A stretch of 38,175 nt of DNA from Deltaproteobacteria bacterium (lineage in GTDB: Bacteria > Myxococcota_A > Polyangia > HGW-17 > SLPX01): NCBI GenBank assembly GCA_021162935.1, contig JAGGXR010000013.1, positions 1-38,175 of the forward strand. Direction: 5' to 3'. Below the pieces are notes generated by a model. That model was not told where the DNA came from. It worked only from the letters and a program-made list of their open reading frames with translations, and did not search any database. Shown here piece by piece: positions 17,263-26,048 of the stretch. Within the stretch, counting starts at the first letter, position 1. Every line of letters starts with the position of its first letter. Made by a program: the position numbers and the translations under genes.

Positions 17263-17544
17263 TCAGCACTTCCAAAGATCTTCGCAGGCGTCCGTCGCCA
17301 TGACACAATCAAGCCTGTCCTGGCCCGCACCCTGTTGCTGACAGGACTCCTCGCACCCCTTCAACTCGTCGGCCGTCGAAGGATCCTGTTCATCGCAACT
17401 CTGTCGACAGATCTGGCAGGTGTGCAGACAGGCCTGCCGGCAGGTCGTCTTGTCCTCGCACCCTGTCCAGCCACCAGCGACCACCATCATGGACAAAAGG
17501 GCGACCAACACAACCGCCGACTGCTTTGCAATCCAGTGCAACAT
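17263..17544 (-). CDS. Small Cys-rich putative lipoprotein
   Basis: This roughly 93-residue protein has an N-terminal hydrophobic segment (QSAVVLVALLSMMVVAGGW) ending in GWTGC, a possible but atypical lipobox. Ten further Cys follow in 64 residues. The first five are spaced CX3CX3CX2CX3C, the rest are spread as GC, SC, DC, AC and a final KC. Such spacing suggests a disulfide-rich or metal-binding exported domain; I recognise no family. The start is uncertain: ATG 17544 gives a normal signal peptide, while an in-frame ATG at 17562 has a GGGG stretch upstream. It lies between ftcD and the RCC1 lipoprotein. Confidence 0.6.
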   Translation of the reverse strand: MLHWIAKQSAVVLVALLSMMVVAGGWTGCEDKTTCRQACLHTCQICRQSCDEQDPSTADELKGCEESCQQQGAGQDRLDCVMATDACEDLWKC

Positions 17545-17756
17545 GGCGGCTATTATAATCATCGCCCCTGGCGACTCAACCACTCATTGCATCCCCTCGC
17601 TCTGCTTGTTGTCGTTCCCGCGCGGCCAGATCAGGGACTGAGGGGTCCGGGACATCAGGAGTGGAACTGGGGTCTGCATGGCGTCCATGGCCGCAGCCGC
17701 GGCGCGAAAGGCCGCGTTGGAACGGGCAACGCCCGCGCCACGCCCGCAGCGGCCCC

Positions 17757-17910
17757 TCACGGCCAGGTCACCTGGACCGAGGTGCGTCTGTCGGTCGTGG
17801 TGCCGTCGCCGAACTCGCCGTCGTAGTTGTATCCCCAGCACCAGGCCGTGCCGTCTCCCTTGACCACGCACATGTGCCAATAACCGGCGGAGATGGCCTG
17901 CAGCGGCCCC
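17757..17910 (-). pseudogene. Orphan eighth RCC1 repeat, a 154-bp tandem duplication of the gene's 3' end
   Basis: Just past the stop of the RCC1 lipoprotein, the minus strand encodes another full repeat ([36 protein letters not shown]), ending VQVTWP and a stop, in a different frame. A 31-bp stretch (17746-17776 and 17900-17930) is identical in both copies, 154 bp apart. Since 154 is not a multiple of three, the extra repeat cannot be read with the gene. It also carries several substitutions relative to the in-frame repeats. Confidence 0.8.
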
Positions 17911-19407
17911 TCACGGCCAGGTCACCTGGATCGGGGTGTGTCTGTCGGTCGTGGTGCCGTCGCCGAGCTCGCCGCCGTAGTTGTATCCCCAGCACCAGGC
18001 CGTGCCGTCTTCTTTGACCGCGCAGGTGTGGTACATACCCGCGGAGATGGCCCGCGCGCCGGTCAGGCCGCTGACCTGGACCGGGGTGTGTCTCTCGGTC
18101 GTGGTGCCGTCGCCGAGCTCGCCGTGGTCGTTGAATCCCCAGCACCAGGCCGTGCCATCTTCTTTGACCGCGCACGTGTGCCAATAACCCGCGGAGATGG
18201 CCCCTACGCCGGCCAGGCCGCTGACCTGGACCGGAATGGAGATGTCGGTCGTGGTGCCGTCGCCGAGCTCGCCGTAGTAGTTGTCTCCCCAGCACCAGGC
18301 CGTGCCGTCGTCTTTGACCGCGCAGGTGCGGTTCGAACCCGCGGAGATGGCCCCCACGCCGGTCAGGCCGCTCACCTGGACCGGGGTGTGTCTGTCGGTC
18401 GTGGTGCCATCGCCGAGCTCGCCGTCGTAGTTGTCTCCCCAGCACCAGGCCGTGCCGTCTTCTTTGACCGCGCAGGTGTGGTACATACCCGCGGAGATGG
18501 CCCACGCGCCGGTCAGGCCGCTGACCTGGACCGGGATGTGTCTCTCGGTCGCGGTGCCGTCGCCGAGCTGGCCGTGGCCGTTCCATCCCCAGCACCAGGC
18601 CGTGCCGTCTTCTTTGACCGCGCAGGTGTGGTGCGAACCCGCGGAGATGGCCCCCACGCCGGTCAGGCCGCTGACCTGGACCGGGGTGTGTCTCTCGGTC
18701 GCGGTGCCGTCGCCGAGCTCGCCGTACGAGTTGAATCCCCAGCACCAGGCCGTGCCGTCTTCTTTGACCGCGCAGGTGTCATACCAACAACCAGCGGAGA
18801 TGGCCCCCGCGCTGGTCAGCCCGCTCACCTGGACCGGGGTGTGTCTCTCGGTCGTGGTGCCGTCGCCGAGCGGGCCGTAGCCGTTCCATCCCCAGCACCA
18901 GGCCGTGCCGTCGTCTTTGACCGCGCAGGTGTACCAATAACCCGCGGAGATGGCCCGCGTGCCACAACTCGCGCAGCCGCTTTCATCGTACTGGCACCCA
19001 GCCGTGCATCCCAGGCTGCCATCGTCATAACCTCGGCTCTTGCACGTTGCACCATTGAGATCTGTGCCGTCGCACTGCTCGCCCTGGTCAATCTGTCCGT
19101 TCCCACAGTCCGCGGCAGGCACGCACTGGGTCTCGTCGAGCCGGCACTGCTCGGTGCACCCCAACAAACCCGACACGTAGCCTTGGCTCCCGCACGTTGC
19201 CTCGCCCAGGTCGACTCCATCGCATTCCTCATCACCGTTCTTGATGCCGTTGCCGCAACTGCAGTCTTGAGGACAATTCGTTGCTGTTTCCCCCGAATCG
19301 CACACCTGATTCCCACAGGTCGAGTTAGAACCGGAATCGTCACTGCAGCTCACTGCAACCAATGCAAGCAGCAGGGCAGGATACATCGCAAATCGCAGGT
19401 GTCTCAT
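17911..19407 (-). CDS. RCC1-repeat beta-propeller lipoprotein with myxobacterial Cys-rich repeats
   Basis: This 498-residue surface lipoprotein has a signal peptide ending VAVSC. A Cys-rich region with [14 protein letters not shown] and [14 protein letters not shown] repeats follows, typical of myxobacterial outer-surface proteins. Seven RCC1 repeats of 50-51 residues complete it, each with [47 protein letters not shown]. Seven repeats make one complete seven-bladed propeller. At DNA level the repeats are about 150 bp and very similar, so recombination between them is likely. I chose the ATG at 19407, which has AGGAGG six bases upstream; a TTG lies directly before it. The last blade ends in QVTWP rather than VSGLT, as expected for ring closure. 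Ligand unknown. Confidence 0.85.
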   Translation of the reverse strand: MRHLRFAMYPALLLALVAVSCSDDSGSNSTCGNQVCDSGETATNCPQDCSCGNGIKNGDEECDGVDLGEATCGSQGYVSGLLGCTEQCRLDETQCVPAADCGNGQIDQGEQCDGTDLNGATCKSRGYDDGSLGCTAGCQYDESGCASCGTRAISAGYWYTCAVKDDGTAWCWGWNGYGPLGDGTTTERHTPVQVSGLTSAGAISAGCWYDTCAVKEDGTAWCWGFNSYGELGDGTATERHTPVQVSGLTGVGAISAGSHHTCAVKEDGTAWCWGWNGHGQLGDGTATERHIPVQVSGLTGAWAISAGMYHTCAVKEDGTAWCWGDNYDGELGDGTTTDRHTPVQVSGLTGVGAISAGSNRTCAVKDDGTAWCWGDNYYGELGDGTTTDISIPVQVSGLAGVGAISAGYWHTCAVKEDGTAWCWGFNDHGELGDGTTTERHTPVQVSGLTGARAISAGMYHTCAVKEDGTAWCWGYNYGGELGDGTTTDRHTPIQVTWP

Positions 19408-19421
19408 CAATCTCCTCCTTG

Positions 19422-19457
19422 CAAATTCCTCACAAACCCCTACAAATTCCTCACAAA
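19422..19457. repeat. 15-bp direct repeat in the RCC1 lipoprotein leader
   Basis: CAAATTCCTCACAAA occurs at 19422-19436 and 19443-19457, a 21-bp period (two helical turns), just upstream of the ribosome binding site. It could be an operator or a simple duplication. Confidence 0.7.
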
Positions 19458-19632
19458 TAATGAATCTCGCCGGGTCTCAACAAGCAACCTTCGCGTCCCA
19501 CCGACCAAGCCGAATCCACACAAACGATGGACATCATTTTAGTCCTTCATATCCATACGATGCAAAGATTTCTTGGCCAACCTGTGCTTGCTCAGGAAAC
19601 ATGTCCGGTCCAAAATGGAGGGCGTCTATTCC

Positions 19633-21279
19633 TCAACTCATCCGCCCCCCCCCGGACCAGGTGGCGGCCCCAAGCCTTCGATACAGCAGCGCCAGGAGGC
19701 CACGGCTCGAATGACGATCATGTGGGAATGATGGATACCGACCGCTGACGTAGTTCTGATAGTGCCGACGGAAGTCCTCGTAGACCGCGTCTTGTTCCGC
19801 CCTGGGCGCCACGCCGCCAGACACGTCCAAAGACGCAAGCTCCCGATCCGACGGGCCTCCGAGTTGGACGCCGAACAGGGCCGGACTGCGGCCGACTTCA
19901 GAACCAGCATAGGCCACGAAACGCGAAAGCTGCACCCCATCGACCCACTGCCGATGGGATCGCACGAACGCCAGGGTCTGTCTGGTCTGCTCCATGGTCT
20001 GGCCGGGGAATCCGGTCATCAAGAACAGATAGTTCGAAATGCCCGCCTGCCACGAGACCTCCAAGACGCGACGGATGCCCGCCGGCGATGTCCCCTTCCT
20101 CATGCGCCGCAGCACATCCTGATCCATGCTCTCGACACCCCACAGCAACAGGTCGAAACCCGCTCTCGCCATGTCCTGCAACAGGTCTGACCCAAAGGCC
20201 GTCTCCGGGCGGACCATGGATGCAAAATGGAGTTCACCCAAATGTCGTCCGACAACCGCACGACTGAACGCCTTCGCAAAAGTCGGAGAGAGACACTCGT
20301 CTACGAAGAAAAAGTGCCGTACATCAGCCTGTTCCACCGCCTGTTCCACCTGACGCACCACGAACTCGACCCGACGCTCGATGTAGGGATGCACGTTATA
20401 GGCCTGGGGACAAAAGGCGCAGCGTTTCCAGTAGCACCCTGCATTCGACGACAGGGGCACCGTGCCGGCCGGAGCGAAGAATGGTCCACCCGACCCATAA
20501 AACTTCGGCGACCATTCGGGAAGTTCGCGCAACGCGACCAGGTGAGGCTCATCGATCCCTTCGCCCACCAGGTTCTCCACGTTCGGAGGCCGCCCTCTGC
20601 GGACCAACTCGTACAGGCTGGACAGGACCAACTCGCCAGGCCCAGACGCGACCCAGTCGAGGCCCCACGATGTTTTGAGGTGCTCCAACCCCGGCACGTC
20701 CAGACCAAGGGTAGGCCAACCGCCTCCCACCGTAGGAATTCGACGCCTGTGTAACTCGCGGATCACCGCGGCGGTGACCGGGTCTGGCGCACCGGGCAAC
20801 GAAAAACCCACGAGACGAGGTGCTCCCCGGGAAAGAATCTGCGCCAGGAGCCAACGGACCTTGGGGTGAAACGACGGATCGAGCCGATGGGTCTCCTCTT
20901 GGAACACGTCCCATGCCGTATCCAGAACGAGATGCGCCGATTCGAAACGATCGGCATCAAAAAAATACTCGGGACGCGCGCAGGTCCAGGTCTTTCGAGC
21001 CTCATCGACGATCCGCCGAAAGCCGTCCACACCACATTGCAACAGCCCCGCCAGGTCGTCACGGCCTGGTCTGGCCCTGCCTTTCGCAAGACCCCGAAGC
21101 AGCCAGTCTGGATCCCCAAGCAACGTCTGCAGCCAATGATCCGTTCCATCGATCACGAAGGTGGCCTCGGCCACCGAGTCCATGGACGCCAGAATCATGG
21201 CGGTGCCCAAGTCGGCAAAAGACCGCACGAACAGACCGCGTCCTGGAAGCCCTTCCTGTCTTTCTACGAGCACGAACAC
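19633..21279 (-). CDS. Radical SAM protein with cobalamin-binding-like N-terminal domain
   Basis: This 548-residue protein has a Rossmann-type N-terminal part (RLVGFSLPGAPDPVTAAVIRELHRRRIPTVGGGWPT) resembling the B12-binding domain of class B radical SAM enzymes, but without the DxHxxG cobalt ligand. The radical SAM domain starts NAGCYWKRCAFCP, with C282, C287 and C290 as ligands for the SAM-cleaving [4Fe-4S] cluster. This is CX4CX2C, one residue longer than the usual CX3CX2C. HFFFVDECLSP, LLLWGVESMDQDVLRRMRKG and NYLFLMTGFPGQTMEQTRQTL follow, all typical of these barrels. The start is a GTG at 21279 (MFVLVERQ), with GGAG about 14 bases upstream. A ferredoxin gene is divergently placed 253 bp away. 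The reaction cannot be predicted. Confidence 0.82.
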   Translation of the reverse strand: MFVLVERQEGLPGRGLFVRSFADLGTAMILASMDSVAEATFVIDGTDHWLQTLLGDPDWLLRGLAKGRARPGRDDLAGLLQCGVDGFRRIVDEARKTWTCARPEYFFDADRFESAHLVLDTAWDVFQEETHRLDPSFHPKVRWLLAQILSRGAPRLVGFSLPGAPDPVTAAVIRELHRRRIPTVGGGWPTLGLDVPGLEHLKTSWGLDWVASGPGELVLSSLYELVRRGRPPNVENLVGEGIDEPHLVALRELPEWSPKFYGSGGPFFAPAGTVPLSSNAGCYWKRCAFCPQAYNVHPYIERRVEFVVRQVEQAVEQADVRHFFFVDECLSPTFAKAFSRAVVGRHLGELHFASMVRPETAFGSDLLQDMARAGFDLLLWGVESMDQDVLRRMRKGTSPAGIRRVLEVSWQAGISNYLFLMTGFPGQTMEQTRQTLAFVRSHRQWVDGVQLSRFVAYAGSEVGRSPALFGVQLGGPSDRELASLDVSGGVAPRAEQDAVYEDFRRHYQNYVSGRYPSFPHDRHSSRGLLALLYRRLGAATWSGGGRMS

Positions 21280-21345
21280 AGGTCACCTACTCCCGCTCGA
21301 AGACCACGAACTGCAGCCGCTGATTGTTTCGACACGCGCGTTTCG

Positions 21346-21411
21346 CGTGCCTTTTCGTCTCGCCTCTTCCTTTCACCTTCGTGCCTTTTCGTCTCGCCTT
21401 TTCGTCTCGCC
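21346..21411. repeat. Direct repeats of CTTTTCGTCTCGCC upstream of the ferredoxin gene
   Basis: CGTGCCTTTTCGTCTCGCC occurs at 21346-21364 and 21380-21398 (34-bp period), and TTTTCGTCTCGCC again at 21399-21411. The array ends eight bases before a -35 box, between the divergent radical SAM and ferredoxin genes. Confidence 0.8.
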
Positions 21412-21418
21412 TTTTCGA

Positions 21419-21450
21419 TTGACTGCGACTTTTTCCGATCTATATATAAT
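21419..21450 (+). promoter_or_regulatory. Probable sigma70 promoter of the ferredoxin gene
   Basis: TTGACT at 21419-21424 is followed by an AT-rich TATATATAAT (21441-21450). TATATA at 21443-21448 gives an 18-bp spacer. The predicted leader is about 75 bases. Confidence 0.55.
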
Positions 21451-21532
21451 GCCTCTTGAAACGGATAGTACGCAAGCGGAGTCGGCAAGAGCCACAAACA
21501 AGACCCGCTGTTCGGAAAGGAGACACGTTGCC

Positions 21533-21730
21533 ATGGCGATGAAGATTGACCAAGACCTCTGCACCCAATGTTCTGCTTGTATCGACGAATGTCCTCACGA
21601 GGCGATTTCCGAAGATGACGACGGCAGCATCGTCATCGACCCCAACACATGCGTCGAGTGCATCGATCAGGATCCACCTGAGCCCCGATGCGTTCCTGCC
21701 TGCGCCTTCGATGCCATCCTCAAGGCGTAA
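21533..21730 (+). CDS. 2[4Fe-4S] ferredoxin, YfhL/Alvin-like
   Basis: This 65-residue electron carrier has two cluster motifs. C10, C13, C16 and C20 form CX2CX2CX3CP. C40, C43, C53 and C57 form CX2CX9CX3C, whose long central spacer is typical of the YfhL/Allochromatium type. AAGGAG lies about ten bases before the ATG at 21533; the frame is open upstream, but that part is AT-rich promoter DNA. It has its own promoter and a hairpin after the stop, so it is probably a single-gene unit. Divergent placement next to the radical SAM gene makes it a possible electron donor for that enzyme, which is inference only. Confidence 0.9.
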   Translation: MAMKIDQDLCTQCSACIDECPHEAISEDDDGSIVIDPNTCVECIDQDPPEPRCVPACAFDAILKA

Positions 21731-21755
21731 AGCAGGCTCTTTCTGTACAACTCGT

Positions 21756-21785
21756 GCAATGCCGGTCCCCTTGGGCCGGCATTGC
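21756..21785 (+). terminator. Hairpin after the ferredoxin gene
   Basis: GCAATGCCGG pairs perfectly with CCGGCATTGC around a ten-base loop, 25 bp after the stop codon. No T tract follows, so it may be a weak terminator or an mRNA-stabilising hairpin. Confidence 0.5.
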
Positions 21786-21839
21786 TGTATCATGGCCATC
21801 ATCCAGGGCTCGGCGCCCGCATCATAGGGAGGGATTTCC

Positions 21840-22283
21840 ATGAATAGACGTCATCTCGCACTCATCGTGCTCCTTGGCGCGACCATCTCCATGGGAGCAA
21901 GCAAAGGCTGCTCCTGCCATTGGTCCACGGCAAAAATCACCGATGCAGTCATGTCCGCTGGCGTCGACAAGACCGTCCACCCGACAAACAAGACGAACGT
22001 CTTCAAACCGAACCAGGGCAAAATTTACTGCATCGTGTACCTCAAACATTGCCCCAAGGGCACGAACGTCAGTGTCAAATGGAAGTTCCTGGGCGGCCCG
22101 GCAGGAGGCCCCAAAGCCGGTGACATCGACTCCACCAAGAAGGGCAACGTCCATGGTTCGGGTCGACTCGCATTCAGTCTGACCAAGGCGCCAGGCAAAT
22201 CCTGGCCCGTGGGCAAATACGCCGTCGAAATCTCACTAAATGGCAAGAAGGATCGAACCGTCTCCTTCGAAGTCAAGCCGTAG
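21840..22283 (+). CDS. Small exported protein, unknown
   Basis: This 147-residue protein has a signal peptide (MNRRHLALIVLLGATISMGA) followed by SKGCSCHW. The mature part looks beta-rich (VFKPNQGKIYCIVYLKHCPKGTNVSVKWKF, then GKYAVEISLNGKKDRTVSFEVKP), suggesting an immunoglobulin-like sandwich. A possible lipobox at the first Cys is weak. AGGGAGGG lies six bases before the ATG. I recognise no family. It follows the ferredoxin hairpin and converges on smc. Confidence 0.7.
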   Translation: MNRRHLALIVLLGATISMGASKGCSCHWSTAKITDAVMSAGVDKTVHPTNKTNVFKPNQGKIYCIVYLKHCPKGTNVSVKWKFLGGPAGGPKAGDIDSTKKGNVHGSGRLAFSLTKAPGKSWPVGKYAVEISLNGKKDRTVSFEVKP

Positions 22284-22291
22284 AACCTCAT

Positions 22292-22321
22292 CATGTACGA
22301 AGTACTCATGTACGAACTGCT
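22292..22321. repeat. 15-bp imperfect tandem duplication
   Basis: CATGTACGAAGTACT (22292-22306) is followed directly by CATGTACGAACTGCT (22307-22321), downstream of the small exported protein gene. Confidence 0.7.
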
Positions 22322-22410
22322 CATTTCGTTCCCCCTTGCGGCTCGATGACGCCCCATGAAAGATTCGACGACGGCGACCAAAATATCACCGAGGCGACAC
22401 AGAACAAACG

Positions 22411-22443
22411 AAAAAGCCGACGATGCAAGGTGGAAGCATCGGC
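22411..22443 (-). terminator. Rho-independent-type terminator of smc
   Basis: On the minus strand, GCCGATGC, a nine-base loop and GCATCGTCGGC form a stem with a three-base bulge. TTTTT follows (22415-22411). It lies about 30 bp after the smc stop. Confidence 0.7.
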
Positions 22444-22472
22444 TCGCAAGGAAGCGAGCAGGCCAGGCAATG

Positions 22473-25400
22473 CTATGCGGCCAACTCGGCGGCTCGACGC
22501 AGATCCACCTGCACCACCTTCGACACGCCCGGTTCGTCCATGGTCACCCCGAAAAGCGCATCACAGATCTCCATGGTGCGCTTGTTGTGGGTAATGAGCA
22601 AAAACTGCGTGAACATGCTCATCTCACGAATCATCTCGTTGACCCGATCCACGTTCACGTCATCGAGCGGCGCGTCCACCTCGTCCAGGATGCAGAACGG
22701 ACTCGGATGGTAGAGAAATACCGAAAATACCAAGCTGACCGCAGCAAGGGCCTTCTCGCCGCCGGACAGGAGTTCGACGGGTTGCAGCTTCTTGCCCGGC
22801 GCCTGGGCCACGATCTCGACCCCTGACTCCAGCAGGTTGTCCTCTTCGGTGAGCACGAGCTTCGCCTTGCCCCCCCCGAACAACCGCGGAAACACCTTTT
22901 CGAATCGTTCGTTGATGGCGTCGAAGGCTTCCTTGAAGCGGACTCGACTCGTCTTATTGATCTTCCTGATGGCCTTGGACAGTCGCTCCAGAGCGTCTTC
23001 GAGGTCCTGGCGTTGCTCCGAAAGGAAGGCATGGCGCTCGGTCAGTTCTTGGAATTCCTTGCGCGCCGTGGGATTGTAGTCCTGCCTCATTCGATTGAGC
23101 ATCTCTTCGAGGCCGTCCAACTGATGCTGCTGCTCCTCGCCCCACAACGGACGGAGGTGGAAATCGACCAGGAGGCTCTCCAAATCTTCGTCGTGGCGCT
23201 GGCGCACCTCCCGTTCGAGATGTTCCAGATCCATGTCGAGCTTCTGGGCGGACAGTTCCCGATCCGTCGTGTCCTTGACCAGGGTCGACAGGCGATCCCT
23301 CGCCTTCTTGAGGGTCAGTTCCAGATCGGTGACGGTCGTGCGCAGCCCCTCGACCTTGTTGCGAGCACCGAGCAATGCATCGTCCAGTTCCTTGCTGTTC
23401 GCCGCGAGTCGCGCGGCTTCGGCGGTCGCCGCCGCGATCTCTTCGGCCAACTCGACCGAACGGGAACGGCCCTGTTCCACCTGGCGAGCCAAGTCCGCCA
23501 ACCGTTGCCTCATCTGCGACTCCGCGCGCTCATCCCGGTCCAATGCCGCATGAGCAGCCGAGAAGCGCTCACGATTCTGGGCCACCTCGACCTTCAATTC
23601 CGTGAGCGCCGCACCAGCCTCCTCGACCAGCCTGGCCAATTCCTCGGACCGATTGCCCAACGCCACGATCTGCTCTTCGATGCCGTCGAGCATCTGACGC
23701 TTCCGCTCAGCGTCCACGACCGACTCGGACACCTCGTGGCCTTCCTGGTCGAGAGCACGACGCGCTCGCTCCTCTTCGGCCAACAAGGTGGCCATACGCC
23801 TGGACGCCTCCTCCAATCCGGAACGGATACGGTCGAGGTCCTTTTGGATATCGAGTTGCGCCATCTCAGCACTGTGGGTCTGACGAACCACCAACTCCAG
23901 TTCAGAGGCGATGGTGCTCTGTTCGTGCTTGAGTGCCATGAGGGAGGCCAAGCTCTCCTGCTCGGCCTTCTCCAGCTCGACGGCCATCTCGGCCAGCTCG
24001 CGGATCTCCCGCTTCTGCCCGAGGATCCCCGAAGACCGATCCTCTGCGCCCATCCCCCCGGTGATGGCGCCGAACGCATCCACCACCTCGCCGTCCAGGG
24101 TCACGAGCGGAGTATGGGTCCGCTGCCAGGTGCCGATGGCCGAAGCCAGATTCTCCGCCACGAGCACGTCGCCCAATAAATATTCGGCCACGCCGCGGTA
24201 CTCGGACGAAACATCCACCATGTCCAACAACGAACCGCGAATACCGTCGCCCGAACCATGCGCATTTCTGTTTCGGCCCCCGCGGGACCGCACATCCAAT
24301 GGAATGAAACTGGAACGGCCCCGCCGGTCTCTCTTGAGGTACTCGACCGCCTCGACCCCGACCTGCTGGCTGTCGACGAGCACGTTCCCGAGTCGGTCGC
24401 CAAGGGCCGCTTCCACGGCCGACTCCAGCTCAGCCGGGCTGGACACGATGTCGGCCACGAGACCGCGAACACCTCGCCACTGCTGCTCACGGCGCTCCAT
24501 GATCGCCTTGGTGCCCTGCTCGAAACCTTCATAGCGACGCTGGATTTCTTCCAGGGAACTCAGTCGGGAACGACAGCGATGGAGCTGGGTGCGAACCGTC
24601 TCCAATTGGATCTCGCCGTGCTGGATCTGATCCGCCAACTCGGCGGACCGCTCTTCGACATGCTTCCTGCGCACCTCGAGTTCCTCCATGGAATCATGAC
24701 GATCCTCCATGGACTGCTCCAGGCGCTCCTGGTCACGACGGGCCCCTTCGACCCGGGTCTCGAGTTCCTTGCGCTCCGCCACGATCTGCTCCACGCGGGA
24801 CAACAGATCGAGACGACGCCCCTGCCACGCCGCGGTGCGCCCCTGGGAGGCCGCAATCTCGGTGGCGAACTCCGCCTTGCGCGCCCGAAGTTCGGACAAC
24901 TCACGACCCACGGCCGTCAATTCCTCGCGAAGCCCTTCGTGCTCCTCACGTCGGATTTCGCGCACCATCCCTCGCTCGCCGGAATCCTGCTTGAGCGTAT
25001 CGAGGTGCTCCCGTTCCTGAGCGATCCTGGCAACGAGATCCTCCAGGTCCTGCTCCAGCCTGTGGATCTCCTCGTCGGCCCGCTTTCCATCCGCCTCCAG
25101 TCGCGTCTTTTCCTGCTTTTTGAAACCAGCCTGGCTTTCCAGGAGTTTGATCTTGTTGTCGACCTCGTAGACCTTTTCCTGCACCGTGGCCAAGTCGGTC
25201 TCGGCCTGGGCGAGGTCGAGCCGATGGGCTTCCAACCGCGCCTCGGCAGCCTGGACGGTGTTTTCCACTTCCGCCCGTTCACGACTCAAATCCGACAATT
25301 TCTCAGCCACGACCTTCCTGGCCGTGGTCAGACCCAGGAATTCGTGAGCCGTGCGCCACAGGTCCAGATCACGATGCTCGGTGCTGTACATCTCGTACCG

Positions 25401-26048
25401 CTCGGCCTTGCGCGCCTGTCTCTTCAGGGAGCGCAGGCGCCGTTCGATTTCGGCCACGATGTCACTCACCCGAAGGAGATTCTGCCTCGTACTCTCCATG
25501 CGCCGCTCTGCGGACTTCTTACGGGATTTGTACCTTGTGATCCCCGCCGCTTCTTCGATGACCGTCCGCCGCTCCTCTGGTTTCGCCGTCACGATGAAAC
25601 CAATCTTGGCCTGCTCGATGATCGAATAAGCCCGACTGTGCGCCCCGGTTCCCACAAAAATGTCCGCAATGTCCTTGAGGCGGCAGGGCACTTTTTGGAT
25701 GAAGTACTCGCTCGTCCCGTCGCGGAACGCCCGCCTGGTCACCTGGATCTCCGAGTAGTCCACGTACCGCGCCGGCACAGTGCCAATCGTGAGGTCGAGC
25801 GTCATGGTCACCTCGGCCATGCCCACTGCCCCCCTGGTATCCGAGCCGCCGAAGATCAGGTCTTCCATGCTCCGACCCCGCAGCATGCGGGCCGACTGTT
25901 CTCCCATGACCCAACGCACCGCGTCTACGATATTGGACTTCCCGCAGCCATTGGGGCCGACGATGGCCGACAGGCCCTCTTCGAACGTCAAAACGGTTCG
26001 ATCACTGAACGACTTGAACCCGGAGATCTCTAATTTCTTGATGCGCAT
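22473..26048 (-). CDS. smc: Chromosome segregation ATPase SMC
   Basis: This protein of about 1191 residues is full-length for bacterial SMC. The N-terminal head has Walker A GPNGCGKSN (about 28-36) in the classic MRIKKLEISGFKSF context. Two long coiled coils surround a hinge near residues 510-650 (LGDRLGNVLVDSQ and DGEVVDAFGAITGGM). The C-terminal head has the signature LLSGGEKALAA and Walker B FCILDEVDAPLDD. SMC organises and helps separate the chromosome together with ScpA and ScpB, which are not encoded here. I chose the ATG at 26048; a TTG at 26060 would add MASK. Neither start has a strong ribosome binding site. Confidence 0.95.
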   Translation of the reverse strand: MRIKKLEISGFKSFSDRTVLTFEEGLSAIVGPNGCGKSNIVDAVRWVMGEQSARMLRGRSMEDLIFGGSDTRGAVGMAEVTMTLDLTIGTVPARYVDYSEIQVTRRAFRDGTSEYFIQKVPCRLKDIADIFVGTGAHSRAYSIIEQAKIGFIVTAKPEERRTVIEEAAGITRYKSRKKSAERRMESTRQNLLRVSDIVAEIERRLRSLKRQARKAERYEMYSTEHRDLDLWRTAHEFLGLTTARKVVAEKLSDLSRERAEVENTVQAAEARLEAHRLDLAQAETDLATVQEKVYEVDNKIKLLESQAGFKKQEKTRLEADGKRADEEIHRLEQDLEDLVARIAQEREHLDTLKQDSGERGMVREIRREEHEGLREELTAVGRELSELRARKAEFATEIAASQGRTAAWQGRRLDLLSRVEQIVAERKELETRVEGARRDQERLEQSMEDRHDSMEELEVRRKHVEERSAELADQIQHGEIQLETVRTQLHRCRSRLSSLEEIQRRYEGFEQGTKAIMERREQQWRGVRGLVADIVSSPAELESAVEAALGDRLGNVLVDSQQVGVEAVEYLKRDRRGRSSFIPLDVRSRGGRNRNAHGSGDGIRGSLLDMVDVSSEYRGVAEYLLGDVLVAENLASAIGTWQRTHTPLVTLDGEVVDAFGAITGGMGAEDRSSGILGQKREIRELAEMAVELEKAEQESLASLMALKHEQSTIASELELVVRQTHSAEMAQLDIQKDLDRIRSGLEEASRRMATLLAEEERARRALDQEGHEVSESVVDAERKRQMLDGIEEQIVALGNRSEELARLVEEAGAALTELKVEVAQNRERFSAAHAALDRDERAESQMRQRLADLARQVEQGRSRSVELAEEIAAATAEAARLAANSKELDDALLGARNKVEGLRTTVTDLELTLKKARDRLSTLVKDTTDRELSAQKLDMDLEHLEREVRQRHDEDLESLLVDFHLRPLWGEEQQHQLDGLEEMLNRMRQDYNPTARKEFQELTERHAFLSEQRQDLEDALERLSKAIRKINKTSRVRFKEAFDAINERFEKVFPRLFGGGKAKLVLTEEDNLLESGVEIVAQAPGKKLQPVELLSGGEKALAAVSLVFSVFLYHPSPFCILDEVDAPLDDVNVDRVNEMIREMSMFTQFLLITHNKRTMEICDALFGVTMDEPGVSKVVQVDLRRAAELAA

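Noticed and set aside
17584-17880. Separate small gene after the RCC1 lipoprotein
   Set aside because: Most of it is the duplicated RCC1 repeat read in the wrong frame, with no ribosome binding site or recognisable product.
17893-19542. 549-residue open frame antisense to the RCC1 gene
   Set aside because: It is the mirror of high-GC tandem repeats. The minus strand shows a signal peptide, Cys repeats, a ribosome binding site and seven RCC1 blades.
24258-26033. 591-residue open frame antisense to smc
   Set aside because: It is a GC-driven shadow; SMC motifs on the minus strand are unmistakable.
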